A DNA stretch of 10,888 bases from Baffinella frigidus. Lineage: Eukaryota > Cryptophyceae > Cryptomonadales > Baffinellaceae. A program made the position numbers and the translations under genes. Shown here piece after piece: positions 9,401 to 10,888 of this stretch. Under the pieces are notes generated by a model. The model ran no database searches. It was not told the origin of the DNA and saw only the letters and a list, made by a program, of their open reading frames with translations. The DNA lies in the NCBI GenBank assembly GCA_026770585.1, contig MU646560.1:146379-157266 (forward strand). Reading direction: 5' to 3'. Positions within the stretch are counted from its first letter, which is position 1. Each line of letters begins with the position of its first letter.

Positions 9401-10561
9401 AGGTCGGGGTTAGGAGGTAGGGGTTAGGAGCAAGGAGTGAGGAGTTAGGGGTTAGAGGTTAGGTGCAGATGAGCTGGAGCATCGTCCCGTTGAGCGAAGA
9501 CCTGCAAACAGGGTTCAGGGTCCAGGGTTCACTTAGCGAAGCCGCCATTGTTAGTGCGGTAGAGCGTTTGCGGTAATTGTTGTCCGTTGTGGACGTGCAG
9601 TTTTCCGGTTTTCCGGTTCTCATTTGTACCAGAAGTGTCCATTTAAAATGTTTTACGACCTTTACAACATTTTAAAAAACCGAAAACCCGGGAAACCGCA
9701 CGTCCAAAATGGACAACAATTACCGCAAACGCTCTGCCGCTCGTCAGGGTTCAGGGGTTAGGGTCGCACGCGGCACTGCATCGTCCCGTTGAGCGACCTG
9801 AGTTTGGGATTGGGGGTTAGGGTTTAGGGTTTAGGGTTTGGGGTTTGGGGTGTAGGGTCTGGGGGTTCGGGTTTGGAGTTTAGGGTCTGGGTTTCAGTCT
9901 TCAAGAGAGCCACCGTTTTCGCTGGACTAGCCTAGCGGGTTTAGTTTGGGATTTAGGGTCAAGGGTTTAGGGTTCAGGGGTTAGGGTTTAGGGTGTAGGG
10001 GTTCGGGTGACAGCGCAGGCTGCACTGCCTCGTCCCGTTGATAGGAGCTAGGGGTCAGAGGTTAGGGTTTCGGGTTTCGCAGGCTATTGGCGCGGTGGGC
10101 GGGCGGGCTATCCATGCGAACATATTCATAAGTTAATTATTGGATTATTGCCCAGGAAACACGCCAAAAGTCAGTATTTGATCACGTTTCCGTACGGACA
10201 TCCGTACGGAAACGTGATCATTTCCCCACAAATTTTAAAATGTCCTTTTATTCTGTTCGCATGGATAGCCTCGTGTGCTGGGCGGGCGGGCGCAGGAAAG
10301 GCTTTCAGTAATACATTATCTGAGATAATATTGGAGCGGTGGGAGGGCGGGCGGTGCCACTAGCCCTCCGAAATGGACCAAACCCAGGTCTTGTCTTGAG
10401 CCATTTCCCGCCTGGAGAGGGTCAAATTCGACCCTTGCCAATTTGACCCTTGCCAGGGCAAAAATGGCGCAAGCCACATGTTGGATTTGGTCGACTTCGG
10501 AGGGCTAGGCGTACCGCACGAGGACGGGCAGCAGGCGCGCGCAGCTTTTGGTCGCTAGCTC
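397..10561 (-). CDS. Partial spliced gene, UPL3/TRIP12/Ufd4-like HECT-type E3 ubiquitin ligase (armadillo end and pre-HECT linker), 11 exons
   Basis: Seen: eleven short minus-strand open segments, 712 nt in all, each bounded by AG on the 5' side and GT (once GC) on the 3' side. The phases 2,0,0,1,0,0,1,0,2,0,1 at successive exon ends agree with the next exon start in every case. Known: K-HECT ligases (plant UPL3/UPL4, animal TRIP12, yeast Ufd4) carry an armadillo region with an 'LLPVLV..S.NGT' helix, an 'LM.K.P..F....REGVV..V..L' helix, a low-complexity linker and a conserved '..EM......G.S.FE....SG' block before the C-terminal HECT domain; they ubiquitinate N-degron and ubiquitin-fusion substrates. 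Inferred: the fragments occur in exactly that order, so this is the middle of such a gene. The start, the rest of the armadillo region and the catalytic cysteine domain are outside the window. Exons d and e add about 46 residues with no obvious counterpart. It could be a decayed gene, but the chosen exons have no stops. Confidence 0.68.
458..1136 (-). other. Intron j-k: telomere-like pieces and diverged direct repeats
   Basis: Contains GGGTTTAGGG variants at 466-492 and 678-730, a 17-bp hairpin ACCCCGGAATCCGGGGT at 586-602, and a diverged direct repeat (781-870 and 1007-1085) built on GTAGGGACA.AGGGGGGTTCCT .. CCGAAAATCC .. GTAGCCCGCTGTGTGG. Nothing else recognised apart from the exon j remnant. 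Confidence 0.5.
950..969 (-). pseudogene. Truncated copy of exon j
   Basis: Only the last 20 nt of exon j remain (..CGCACGATCCTCGAG), followed by the same GCAAT as the functional exon and then CCCGAACCCCTGACC. Upstream the similarity breaks off at CTAGC, next to a CCTACGG/CCGTAGG inverted repeat. Confidence 0.5.
1137..1215 (-). CDS. Exon j: DKLVRLFLPG...ILE, apparent GC donor
   Basis: 79 nt, one base in plus 26 codons, phase 0 out. It reads DKLVRLFLPGVNGQHPSEAQ then LRPILE. The acceptor is GTTGGCAG|T. No usable GT exists before the in-frame TGA that follows 15 nt later; GAG|GCAATT fits, and joining there to exon k gives LRPILE-EMRGFL, matching the family helix '...(V/I).EM...L' just before the S.FE block. 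A truncated copy at 950-969 has the same GAG|GCAAT end, which supports a GC-AG intron. Confidence 0.55.
1229..1476. repeat. Telomere-like array with higher-order structure
   Basis: GGGTTTAGGG variants organised in three larger units starting GGTTGAAGGTTTGAGGG at 1272, 1324 and 1384, each containing GGGTAAAGGGT and TTGGGGTGTGGGG. It fills the 265-nt intron between exons i and j. Confidence 0.85.
1481..1527 (-). CDS. Exon i: short linker exon
   Basis: 47 nt, phase 0 in and phase 2 out, encoding RSTTPKGMVGDLRAC plus two bases of Ser. The acceptor is CACCTCACAG, the donor GCAG|GTTGAA. The partial codon AG is completed by the T that begins exon j, giving ..LRAC-S-DKLVRLF. Two truncated copies (1578-1592 and 1790-1817) retain the acceptor-side 15 to 28 nt. 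The family match is weak on its own; the case rests on phase and position. Confidence 0.45.
1535..1976. repeat. Tandem blocks of GTGTGGGGTTTAGACGTG...TTCCGGTT
   Basis: Two blocks of about 75 bp (1826-1900 and 1901-1976) share GTGTGGGGTT.AGACGTG.GT.ACCCGA.ACCCGAA.CCCCAAACTTTCGGATGTCG with few changes; a third begins at 1535. The TTTCGGG type replaces TTTAGGG here. Confidence 0.75.
1578..1817 (-). pseudogene. Two truncated copies of exon i (1578-1592 and 1790-1817)
   Basis: Both keep the acceptor-side start of exon i (CG.TCGGCGACGCC) after CTCGCAG or CACCTCACAG and then run into telomere-like sequence with CCCGAAACCCGAACCCC variants. They sit in a set of degenerate tandem blocks. Confidence 0.4.
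2008..2108. mobile_element. Short MITE-like element with a central 20-bp palindrome
   Basis: TCCCTCAAGTGGCGAG at 2008-2023 pairs with 2093-2108 with one mismatch. The flanks are TA (2006-2007) and CA (2109-2110), consistent with a TA target with one mutation. A perfect 20-bp palindrome GGCGGTCAAATTTGACCGCC lies at 2023-2042, and a CCCTACGGTAGGG motif at 2069-2081. Confidence 0.5.
2226..2271. repeat. Poly-C and (CT)n low-complexity tract
   Basis: Two C runs of eight or more bases are followed by about ten CT units (2252-2271). From 2110 to 2340 I see nothing else apart from GGCTAGCGCTAG. Confidence 0.9.
2402..2440 (-). pseudogene. 3' part of exon h copy
   Basis: The stretch reads PEARNVATRFSK with the donor AAG|GTGCAC. 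It shares the last 24 nt or so with exon h (GTCGCTACCCGCTTCTCCAA against GTCGTTACCCGCTTCTCCAA). The 5' part is replaced by the inverted-repeat structure 2445-2579. Confidence 0.5.
2445..2579. repeat. Composite inverted repeats, possible decayed MITE
   Basis: GGGTCGGGTC at 2445-2454 pairs with 2570-2579, and TGCTATCTTGT at 2481-2491 pairs exactly with 2506-2516. The two pairs do not share one centre, and AAAATG/CATTTT pairs lie between them, so the structure is composite or eroded. It replaced the 5' part of an exon h copy. Confidence 0.4.
2740..2813 (-). CDS. Exon h: LAKLAHDVVTRF helix
   Basis: 74 nt, two bases in plus 24 codons, phase 0 out. It encodes GGAGEEGDVGLAKLAHDVVT then RFSK. The acceptor is CCTGGTAG|GT, the donor AAG|GTGTGT. 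The family has an '..A....F...YF' helix at this point, between the REGVV block and the next helix. Five weaker copies surround it (2402-2440, 2864-2918, 2980-3018, 3150-3198, 3328-3404); several keep an AG|G acceptor after a telomere-like tract and the same phase (GGT or GGC at the junction). Confidence 0.6.
2864..3404 (-). pseudogene. Four degenerate copies of exon h (2864-2918, 2980-3018, 3150-3198, 3328-3404)
   Basis: Each begins after CCCTGACAG, CCCTGGCAG or CCCTGGCAAG with a GC-rich Gly/Ala/Glu stretch (for example GGAGGEEGDFADLP and SAGVEDGGVGELAPSG) and then decays. On the plus strand each is followed by AGGGTTT and telomere-like sequence, so the copied unit is acceptor tract plus exon. 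The last two share GCGGAGCTCGCGGCACTGAA and differ by an insertion of about 37 nt. Confidence 0.45.
3462..3727. repeat. Direct repeat of about 65 bp (3462-3527 and 3660-3727)
   Basis: CAACCCCCCCAACGCCAACC..CACGCGCT.A.CCAGAGCTGGGGCAGAGCT.GGA.CTGCGA in both copies. On the minus strand it precedes exon g copies. A tiny exon (PSSAPAL, 3500-3522) could be drawn here but is not needed for the frame. Confidence 0.8.
3614..3868 (-). pseudogene. Three damaged copies of exon g (3614-3657, 3724-3790, 3843-3868)
   Basis: The first reads LREGVISHVEALAG with a GG in place of the GT donor. The second reads VFYKLMLREGVVSHVEA but has two extra G near the end that shift the frame. The third is only the PDVFYKL part after CACCTGGG. 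The many third-base differences show that these were once coding. They alternate with a 65-nt repeat (3462-3527 and 3660-3727). Confidence 0.6.
4025..4048. repeat. Perfect 24-bp palindrome
   Basis: AAAGCGTCGAGG meets its inverse directly at 4036/4037, close to the 4139-4357 element. Confidence 0.85.
4139..4357. mobile_element. MITE, family 'GAGCGTTTGCGGTAATTG', copy 1, TA target
   Basis: Two 98-bp arms (4139-4236 and 4260-4357) with one visible mismatch and a 23-bp spacer. The ends are GAGCGTTTGCGGTAATTGTT inverted. TA flanks both sides (4137-4138, 4358-4359). The paralogous sequence at 6886-6930 has the same flanks joined at a single TA (CACGGTACAGATCCGTC against GTGGTA...TACAAACCCGTC), which proves insertion at TA. 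A TA duplication is typical of Tc1/mariner-related (Stowaway-like) elements; the superfamily is inferred. Confidence 0.82.
4405..4624 (-). pseudogene. Exon g copy interrupted by a MITE
   Basis: Positions 4405-4460 read as exon g, with the donor GCAG|GTCGTC kept, but with a 4-nt deletion in the CGCGAGGGC part that breaks the frame. At ACCT the element 4461-4616 is inserted. The sequence resumes at 4617 with ACCTCGGATGCAGGGCAGCG, which continues uninterrupted in the 3781-3825 copy. Confidence 0.6.
4461..4616. mobile_element. MITE, family 'TMATAGGGTAACGG', copy 1
   Basis: A 156-bp near-perfect palindrome. The left end starts TAATAGGGCAACGGAC; the right end, read inward, starts TCATAGGCTAACGGAC. 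The arms continue through AAAAATGGGG.AGTTAGGCCTACGG and CTACGGTAGGCCGTAGGG. It is flanked by ACCT at 4457-4460 and 4617-4620. The empty paralog at 3781-3825 has a single ACCT, so the target duplication is 4 bp. There is no coding capacity; it would need a transposase from elsewhere. Confidence 0.8.
4766..4972. repeat. 23-bp minisatellite, nine units
   Basis: Nine head-to-tail units of TGGCAATGGCTCAAATTCCC plus GAC (period 23). The first seven are almost identical (one T for C) and the last two diverge (GCA end; AATAGCTCACATTCCC). It starts the intron after exon g. One related unit at 3541-3563 lies beside an exon g copy. Confidence 0.9.
4985..5084 (-). CDS. Exon g: REGVV armadillo helix, most diagnostic exon
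   Basis: 100 nt, phase 0 in and phase 1 out. It encodes GLKITSDLMAKAPDVFYKLM then LREGVVSHVEALA plus one base of Gly. The pattern 'L..(A/S)..LM.K.P..F...(F/L).REGVV..V..L' is characteristic of the last armadillo repeat of UPL3/TRIP12/Ufd4 proteins and is the strongest family evidence here. The acceptor is CGAACCCAG, the donor GCAG|GTCGCT. Four damaged copies follow within 1.4 kb (3614-3657, 3724-3790, 3843-3868, 4405-4460). Confidence 0.75.
5207..5266 (-). pseudogene. Second copy of exon f
   Basis: It reads VVDVLATLLPADKEEAIVHT with the donor ACG|GTACCC. It differs from exon f by CTT/CTC and GCG/GCA (silent) and by K/E and H/R. The AAAG acceptor is replaced by GTGGTT and the nearest upstream AG is 20 nt or more away, so it is probably unused, though an alternative exon is possible. 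Confidence 0.5.
5267..5726. repeat. C-rich telomere-like array, CCCTACA and CACGAAACCC variants
   Basis: A block of ACCCTACACCCTACA units alternating with CCCGACA, then ACACGAAACCCGGAACACG and CCCAAAACACGAAACC units. It is open in all three plus frames only because of its composition (Thr/Pro/His-rich). Polarity is opposite to most arrays in the window. Confidence 0.85.
5752..5795 (-). pseudogene. Third, diverged copy of exon f
   Basis: The segment keeps CTCCTCCCCGCGGACGAGG and CAATCGTCC of exon f but is flanked by an inverted copy of its own GGGGAGGAGGGTCGCG sequence. The donor is lost. Confidence 0.45.
5826..5865. repeat. Perfect TAAACCC run, 5.7 units
   Basis: Forty bases of exact (TAAACCC)n, the plant-type telomere sequence, with the C-rich strand on plus. 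This is the longest perfect run in the window and sits next to the palindrome-rich block. Confidence 0.9.
5866..6155. repeat. Direct repeat of about 77 bp ending in (GTG)n
   Basis: GTGGTCGACGA..CCACCCAAACCACGAAA.ACGGAACTCGAAAAGGT.CGCACAATGG, followed by a GGT run of about seven units, occurs at 5866-5943 and 6079-6155. The inner GGTGGTCG/CGACCACC are themselves inverted. Confidence 0.8.
6018..6057. repeat. Perfect 40-bp palindrome without spacer
   Basis: Two 20-bp arms of CGAGCCGGGGAGGAGGGTCG meet at position 6037/6038. The arm resembles antisense exon f sequence (GGGGAGGAGTGTCGCGAGC). An imperfect relative lies at 5779-5806. Confidence 0.9.
6254..6316 (-). CDS. Exon f: armadillo helix (VIVDVLATLLPAD)
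   Basis: 63 nt, phase 0 at both ends, encoding VIVDVLATLLPADEEEAIVR then T. The acceptor is ACACCCCAAAG|GTG behind a run of CCCTAAA units; the donor is ACG|GTTAAC followed by a poly-C run. In family members a helix of the type '..FLAGVLA..DP.....A' stands immediately before the LM.K.P helix encoded by exon g, and exon f to exon g is in phase. A near-identical copy (5207-5266) and a shorter, partly palindromic one (5752-5795) lie further along the gene. Confidence 0.62.
6320..6600. repeat. Telomere-like array
   Basis: Includes nearly five perfect TTTAGGG units (6346-6378), then GGGTTTGGGG, GTTCAGGG and GGGTGTGGGG variants. It directly precedes the acceptor of exon f on the gene strand. Confidence 0.85.
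6604..6836 (-). pseudogene. Exon e copy split by a MITE
   Basis: 6836-6808 starts after ACCAG with GC AAG TCA CCA GGC AAA, which is exon e with silent third-base changes. After the element 6642-6807 it resumes in 6641-6604 and ends CGGGAAG|GTGAAC. An in-frame TAA and the insertion make it dead. It serves as the filled site when compared with exon e. Confidence 0.55.
6642..6807. mobile_element. MITE, family 'TMATAGGGTAACGG', copy 2
   Basis: 166 bp, with the same ends as 4461-4616: TAATAGGGTAACGGCCTGAA on the left and its inverse, with TCATAGGG, on the right. Arms include AAAATGGGGTAGTTAGGC and GCATTGCCTAGGACCT. Flanked by AAGT at 6638-6641 and 6808-6811. Alignment with the uninterrupted exon e places one ACTT-equivalent at the site. 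The middle differs from copy 1. Confidence 0.8.
7014..7036. repeat. 23-base hairpin with A/T flanks
   Basis: CCAGGTCCAGA and its exact inverse around a single T, flanked by AAAAAG and ATTTTT. It looks like a terminator hairpin but lies inside a eukaryotic intron. Confidence 0.7.
7139..7195 (-). pseudogene. Exon e copy with 6-nt deletion
   Basis: It reads GKSPGKKYHRRHERREFGE, with TCGTAC missing relative to exon e, and ends GAG|GTACCT. The bases before GGCAAG are TCC rather than CAG, so the acceptor is missing. Its downstream flank (7072-7138) also occurs at 5946-6016. Confidence 0.5.
7318..7379 (-). CDS. Exon e: basic linker exon
   Basis: 62 nt, two bases in plus 20 codons, phase 0 out. It encodes KSPGKKYHRGHSYERREFGK after a Gly shared with exon d, so the junction reads SPAKPSP-G-KSPGKK. 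The acceptor is ACACCAG, the donor AAG|GTACCC. Copies: 7139-7195 (6-nt in-frame deletion, acceptor CAG lost), 6604-6641 plus 6808-6836 (split by a MITE and carrying an in-frame TAA), and a tiny end at 6010-6018. The Lys/Arg-rich content suggests a surface linker; no domain recognised. Confidence 0.5.
7398..7850. repeat. Telomere-like arrays around exon e/d
   Basis: GGGTTTAGGGTTTGGGG variants at 7398-7570 and TTTCGGG variants at 7766-7850. Between them (7610-7750) is GAGGGTTTGG..GG repeated with spacing of about 30-50 nt. Confidence 0.8.
7566..7598 (-). pseudogene. 3' half of exon d
   Basis: It reads LASISPAKPSPG with the GTAAAC donor preserved; the 5' half of the exon is missing. Confidence 0.45.
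7895..7967 (-). CDS. Exon d: acidic/serine-rich linker exon
   Basis: 73 nt, phase 0 in and phase 1 out. It encodes VSASEHEENPDSSIASIS followed by PAKPSP and one base of Gly. The acceptor is CCCTCCACGCCAG, the donor CCGG|GTAAAC, the strongest donor in the window. Two copies exist: 8122-8175 (synonymous GAG/GAA, TCC/TCA and TCT/TCC changes, no donor) and 7566-7598 (only the 3' half, donor kept). The mainly synonymous differences argue that the frame was under selection. No family domain is assigned to this part. Confidence 0.55.
8122..8175 (-). pseudogene. Exon d copy
   Basis: After an acceptor ACGCCAG it reads ISASEHEENPDSSIASIS, nearly identical to exon d with silent changes, but then passes into unrelated AT-richer sequence without the GTAAAC donor. 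Confidence 0.5.
8346..8434. mobile_element. Short inverted-repeat element AGTCAACTYYCCCCTGA
   Basis: AGTCAACTTTCCCCTGA at the left pairs with TCAGGGGGAGTTGACT at the right with one single-base gap, flanked by TA at 8344-8345 and 8435-8436. A further CTAAGTCAACCAGC just outside and GACTTAAGGCGCTGG inside suggest nested or degraded copies. A distant relative may be the AAAGTCAACTT..TTGACTTT pair at 524-553. Confidence 0.45.
8485..8530 (-). pseudogene. Exon c copy
   Basis: It reads KMVAMSSPEFLVRLAP on the minus strand after TTCAGAG. It is longer on the 5' side than exon c and lacks the CAG|GTT donor; the frame stays open past the end. It may be a decayed copy or an alternative exon. Confidence 0.45.
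8664..8802. mobile_element. Inverted-repeat element CCACTTAGCAGC with a central palindrome
   Basis: CCACTTAGCAGCCACCG at 8664-8680 pairs with 8786-8802 with one mismatch. Near the centre-right is a perfect 24-bp palindrome (8755-8778) built on CACCTTGAATTCAAGGTG. No clear target duplication was found. Confidence 0.45.
8883..8953. repeat. Short tandem repeat GAAATCCTTTAGATGGACT
   Basis: Four degenerate units of about 19 bp (AGAAATCCTTTAGATGGACT, GAAATCCTTCAGAT, GAAATCATTTAGATGGACT, GAAATCCTTTAGATGGAC). The core TTTAGATGGAC also occurs at 8370-8379 and, inverted, at 8699-8708. Confidence 0.75.
8982..9023 (-). CDS. Exon c: 14-codon exon following the NGT helix
   Basis: 42 nt, phase 0 at both ends, encoding VAMSSPEFLVRLAQ. 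The acceptor is preceded by three nearly perfect CCCTAAA units and CCAG; the donor is CAG|GTTTCA. Joined to exon b it gives ..LIAKM-VAMSSPEFLVRLAQ, where the family has a helix of the type '..IGKLM.F.S.E....L'. A second copy at 8485-8530 keeps the reading VAMSSPEFLVRLA with synonymous third-base changes (CGT/CGC, GCG/GCC) but lacks the same acceptor. Confidence 0.6.
9026..9212. repeat. Telomere-like array filling the b-c intron
   Basis: GGTTTAGGGTTTAGGG at 9026-9050, then degenerate variants. It makes up nearly the whole 192-nt intron. Confidence 0.85.
9216..9279 (-). CDS. Exon b: SLNGT armadillo block
   Basis: 64 nt, one base in plus 21 codons, phase 0 out. It reads SLNGTMQGSVRKSALQLIAK and then M. 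The acceptor is AAAACCAG|G, the donor ATG|GTCCAA. UPL3 family members have an S.NGT....(K/R)..L..I.K helix at this place, right after the LLPVLV segment encoded by exon a. Three decayed copies sit upstream of it in the gene (plus coordinates 9469-9502, 9765-9799, 10020-10041), one with an exact 24-nt internal deletion. Confidence 0.68.
9286..9466. repeat. Array of GGGGTTAGGAGTTA units
   Basis: A TTAGGAG-type variant (GTTAGGAGTTAGCGGGGTTAGGAGTTAGG..) unlike the other arrays, with unit lengths of about 7 and 14-16. Confidence 0.8.
9562..9734. mobile_element. MITE, family 'GAGCGTTTGCGGTAATTG', copy 2
   Basis: 173 bp, with the same terminal 24 bp as 4139-4357 (GAGCGTTTGCGGTAATTGTT..) and similar CGTCC...CCGGTTTTCC sub-terminal sequence, but a different interior (AAAATGTT...AACATTTT). 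TA at 9560-9561 and a mutated TG at 9735-9736. The outer GCGG/CCGC also pair. Confidence 0.75.
9801..10006. repeat. Telomere-like array
   Basis: GGGTTTAGGGTTTGGGGTGTAGGG variants around a short unique piece (9898-9935). Confidence 0.8.
10106..10270. mobile_element. Element with 17-bp terminal inverted repeats and a nested perfect hairpin
   Basis: GGCTATCCATGCGAACA at 10106-10122 and its exact inverse at 10254-10270. Inside, off centre, two 20-bp arms (10179-10198 and 10201-10220) form a perfect inverted repeat around CA. A TA target site is possible inside the repeat (GGC-TA-TCC), but the boundary is not settled. The interior is AT-richer than the surroundings. Confidence 0.6.
10363..10505. 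mobile_element. Palindromic MITE-like element at the exon a donor
   Basis: 143 bp. Ends GCCCTCCGAAATGGACCAAA and, inverted, GCCCTCCGAAGTCGACCAAA, flanked by TA at 10361-10362 and 10506-10507. Inner arms CTTGAGCCATTTC.. pair with ..AAATGGCGCAAG, and the centre holds repeated AATTTGACCCTTGCCA and GGGTCAAATTCGACCC. It begins 8 nt inside the intron after the GT of exon a. Confidence 0.65.
10515..10561 (-). CDS. Exon a: end of an armadillo helix (LLPVLV)
   Basis: 47 nt, phase 0 in and phase 2 out. It encodes ELATKSCARLLPVLV plus two bases of an Arg codon. The acceptor follows a C-rich telomere-like tract ending CCAAACCAG, and the donor is GTACGC. It corresponds to the '..LLPVLV..' helix directly before the NGT block of UPL3-type proteins, and the next exon (b) supplies the single base that completes the Arg codon. 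The MITE-like palindrome 10363-10505 lies immediately downstream of the donor. No second copy was seen in the window. Confidence 0.6.
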
Positions 10562-10888
10562 CTGGTTTGGGGTGTAGGGTTTAGGGTGTGGGGTTTAGGG
10601 TTTGGGGTTCAGGGTTTAGGGTTTAGGGTTTGGGGTTTAGGGTTTAGGGTTCAGGGTTTAGTGTGCAGGGTGTAGGGTGTAGGGTTTAGGGTTCAGGGTT
10701 TAGGGTTTAGAGTTTAGGGTCAGGGTGAGGGGTTTAGGGTTCAGGGTTTAGGGTTTAGGGTTCAGGGTTGAGGGTTCAAGGTTTAGAGTGTAGGGTTTAG
10801 GGTTTGAGGTTTGGGTGTCGGGGTTCGGGGTTTAAGGTTTAGGGTTTGAGGTTTGGGTGTCGGGGTTCGGGGTTTAAGGTTTAGGGTT
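10562..10888. repeat. Telomere-like array upstream of exon a, with a 42-bp duplication
   Basis: A 327-nt array of GGGTTTAGGG, GTTCAGGG and GTGTAGGG. The last part is a tandem duplication of period 42 (10801 and 10843) containing GGTGTCGGGGTTCGGGGTTTAA. It runs off the window. Confidence 0.85.

Larger units (their letters stand above)
9469..10041 (-). pseudogene. Three decayed copies of exon b (9469-9502, 9765-9799, 10020-10041)
   Basis: All keep the start TCGCTCAACGGGACGATGC or its equivalent; the last has ATCAACGGGACGAGGCAG. In the first, exactly 24 nt of the middle are deleted between two GC dinucleotides. In the second the 3' part is unrelated (CCGCGTGCGACCC). Each is preceded, in gene direction, by a telomere-like tract. 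Confidence 0.5.

Overview
The window looks like a piece of a large, repeat-rich eukaryotic nuclear genome, most likely an alga or other protist with a TTTAGGG-type telomere repeat (green lineage, dinoflagellates and several other protists qualify; the sequence does not decide). There is no prokaryotic gene structure, no rRNA or tRNA that I can support, and no long ORF that behaves like a gene.

My main reading is that almost the whole window is ONE gene on the minus strand, cut into very short exons (42 to 100 nt). Eleven exons can be placed: 10561-10515, 9279-9216, 9023-8982, 7967-7895, 7379-7318, 6316-6254, 5084-4985, 2813-2740, 1527-1481, 1215-1137 and 457-397. Every junction keeps the reading frame, and together they give 712 nt, about 237 codons. 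Read in order they match, in the same order, the end of the armadillo-like region and the linker in front of the HECT domain of UPL3/TRIP12/Ufd4-type (K-HECT) E3 ubiquitin ligases: LLPVLV, SLNGT..VRKSAL..IAKM, LMAKAPDVF..REGVVSHVEAL, LAKLAHDVVTRF, ILE|EMRGFL, VSPFELENAG. The N-terminal part and the catalytic HECT domain lie outside the window. Ten introns use GT-AG and one appears to use GC-AG.

The introns (192 to about 2170 nt) are made of three things. (1) Degenerate telomere-like repeats (GGGTTTAGGGTTTGGGG on the plus strand, CCCTAAA on the gene's sense strand). A tract of this kind lies directly in front of each of the 11 acceptors. (2) Broken extra copies of the neighbouring exons, usually still attached to their own acceptor-side telomere-like tract. 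(3) Small palindromic elements of MITE type from at least two families with two copies each, plus several single ones. For two families the insertion site can be checked against an uninterrupted paralogous copy inside this same window, which gives TA and 4-bp target duplications.

Layout from right to left (gene direction): 10888-10562 telomere-like; exon a; palindromic elements 10505-10363 and 10270-10106; decayed exon b copies and a MITE (9734-9562); exons b and c; a palindrome-rich unique stretch 8950-8240; exon d with two copies; exon e with copies, one split by a MITE (6807-6642); exon f; a duplicated block with a C-rich (inverted polarity) telomere-like array 5868-5267; exon g; a 23-bp minisatellite; a dense patch of exon g and exon h copies with a MITE pair (4616-4461, 4357-4139); exon h; exon i, j and k separated by telomere-like arrays; the gene continues beyond position 1.
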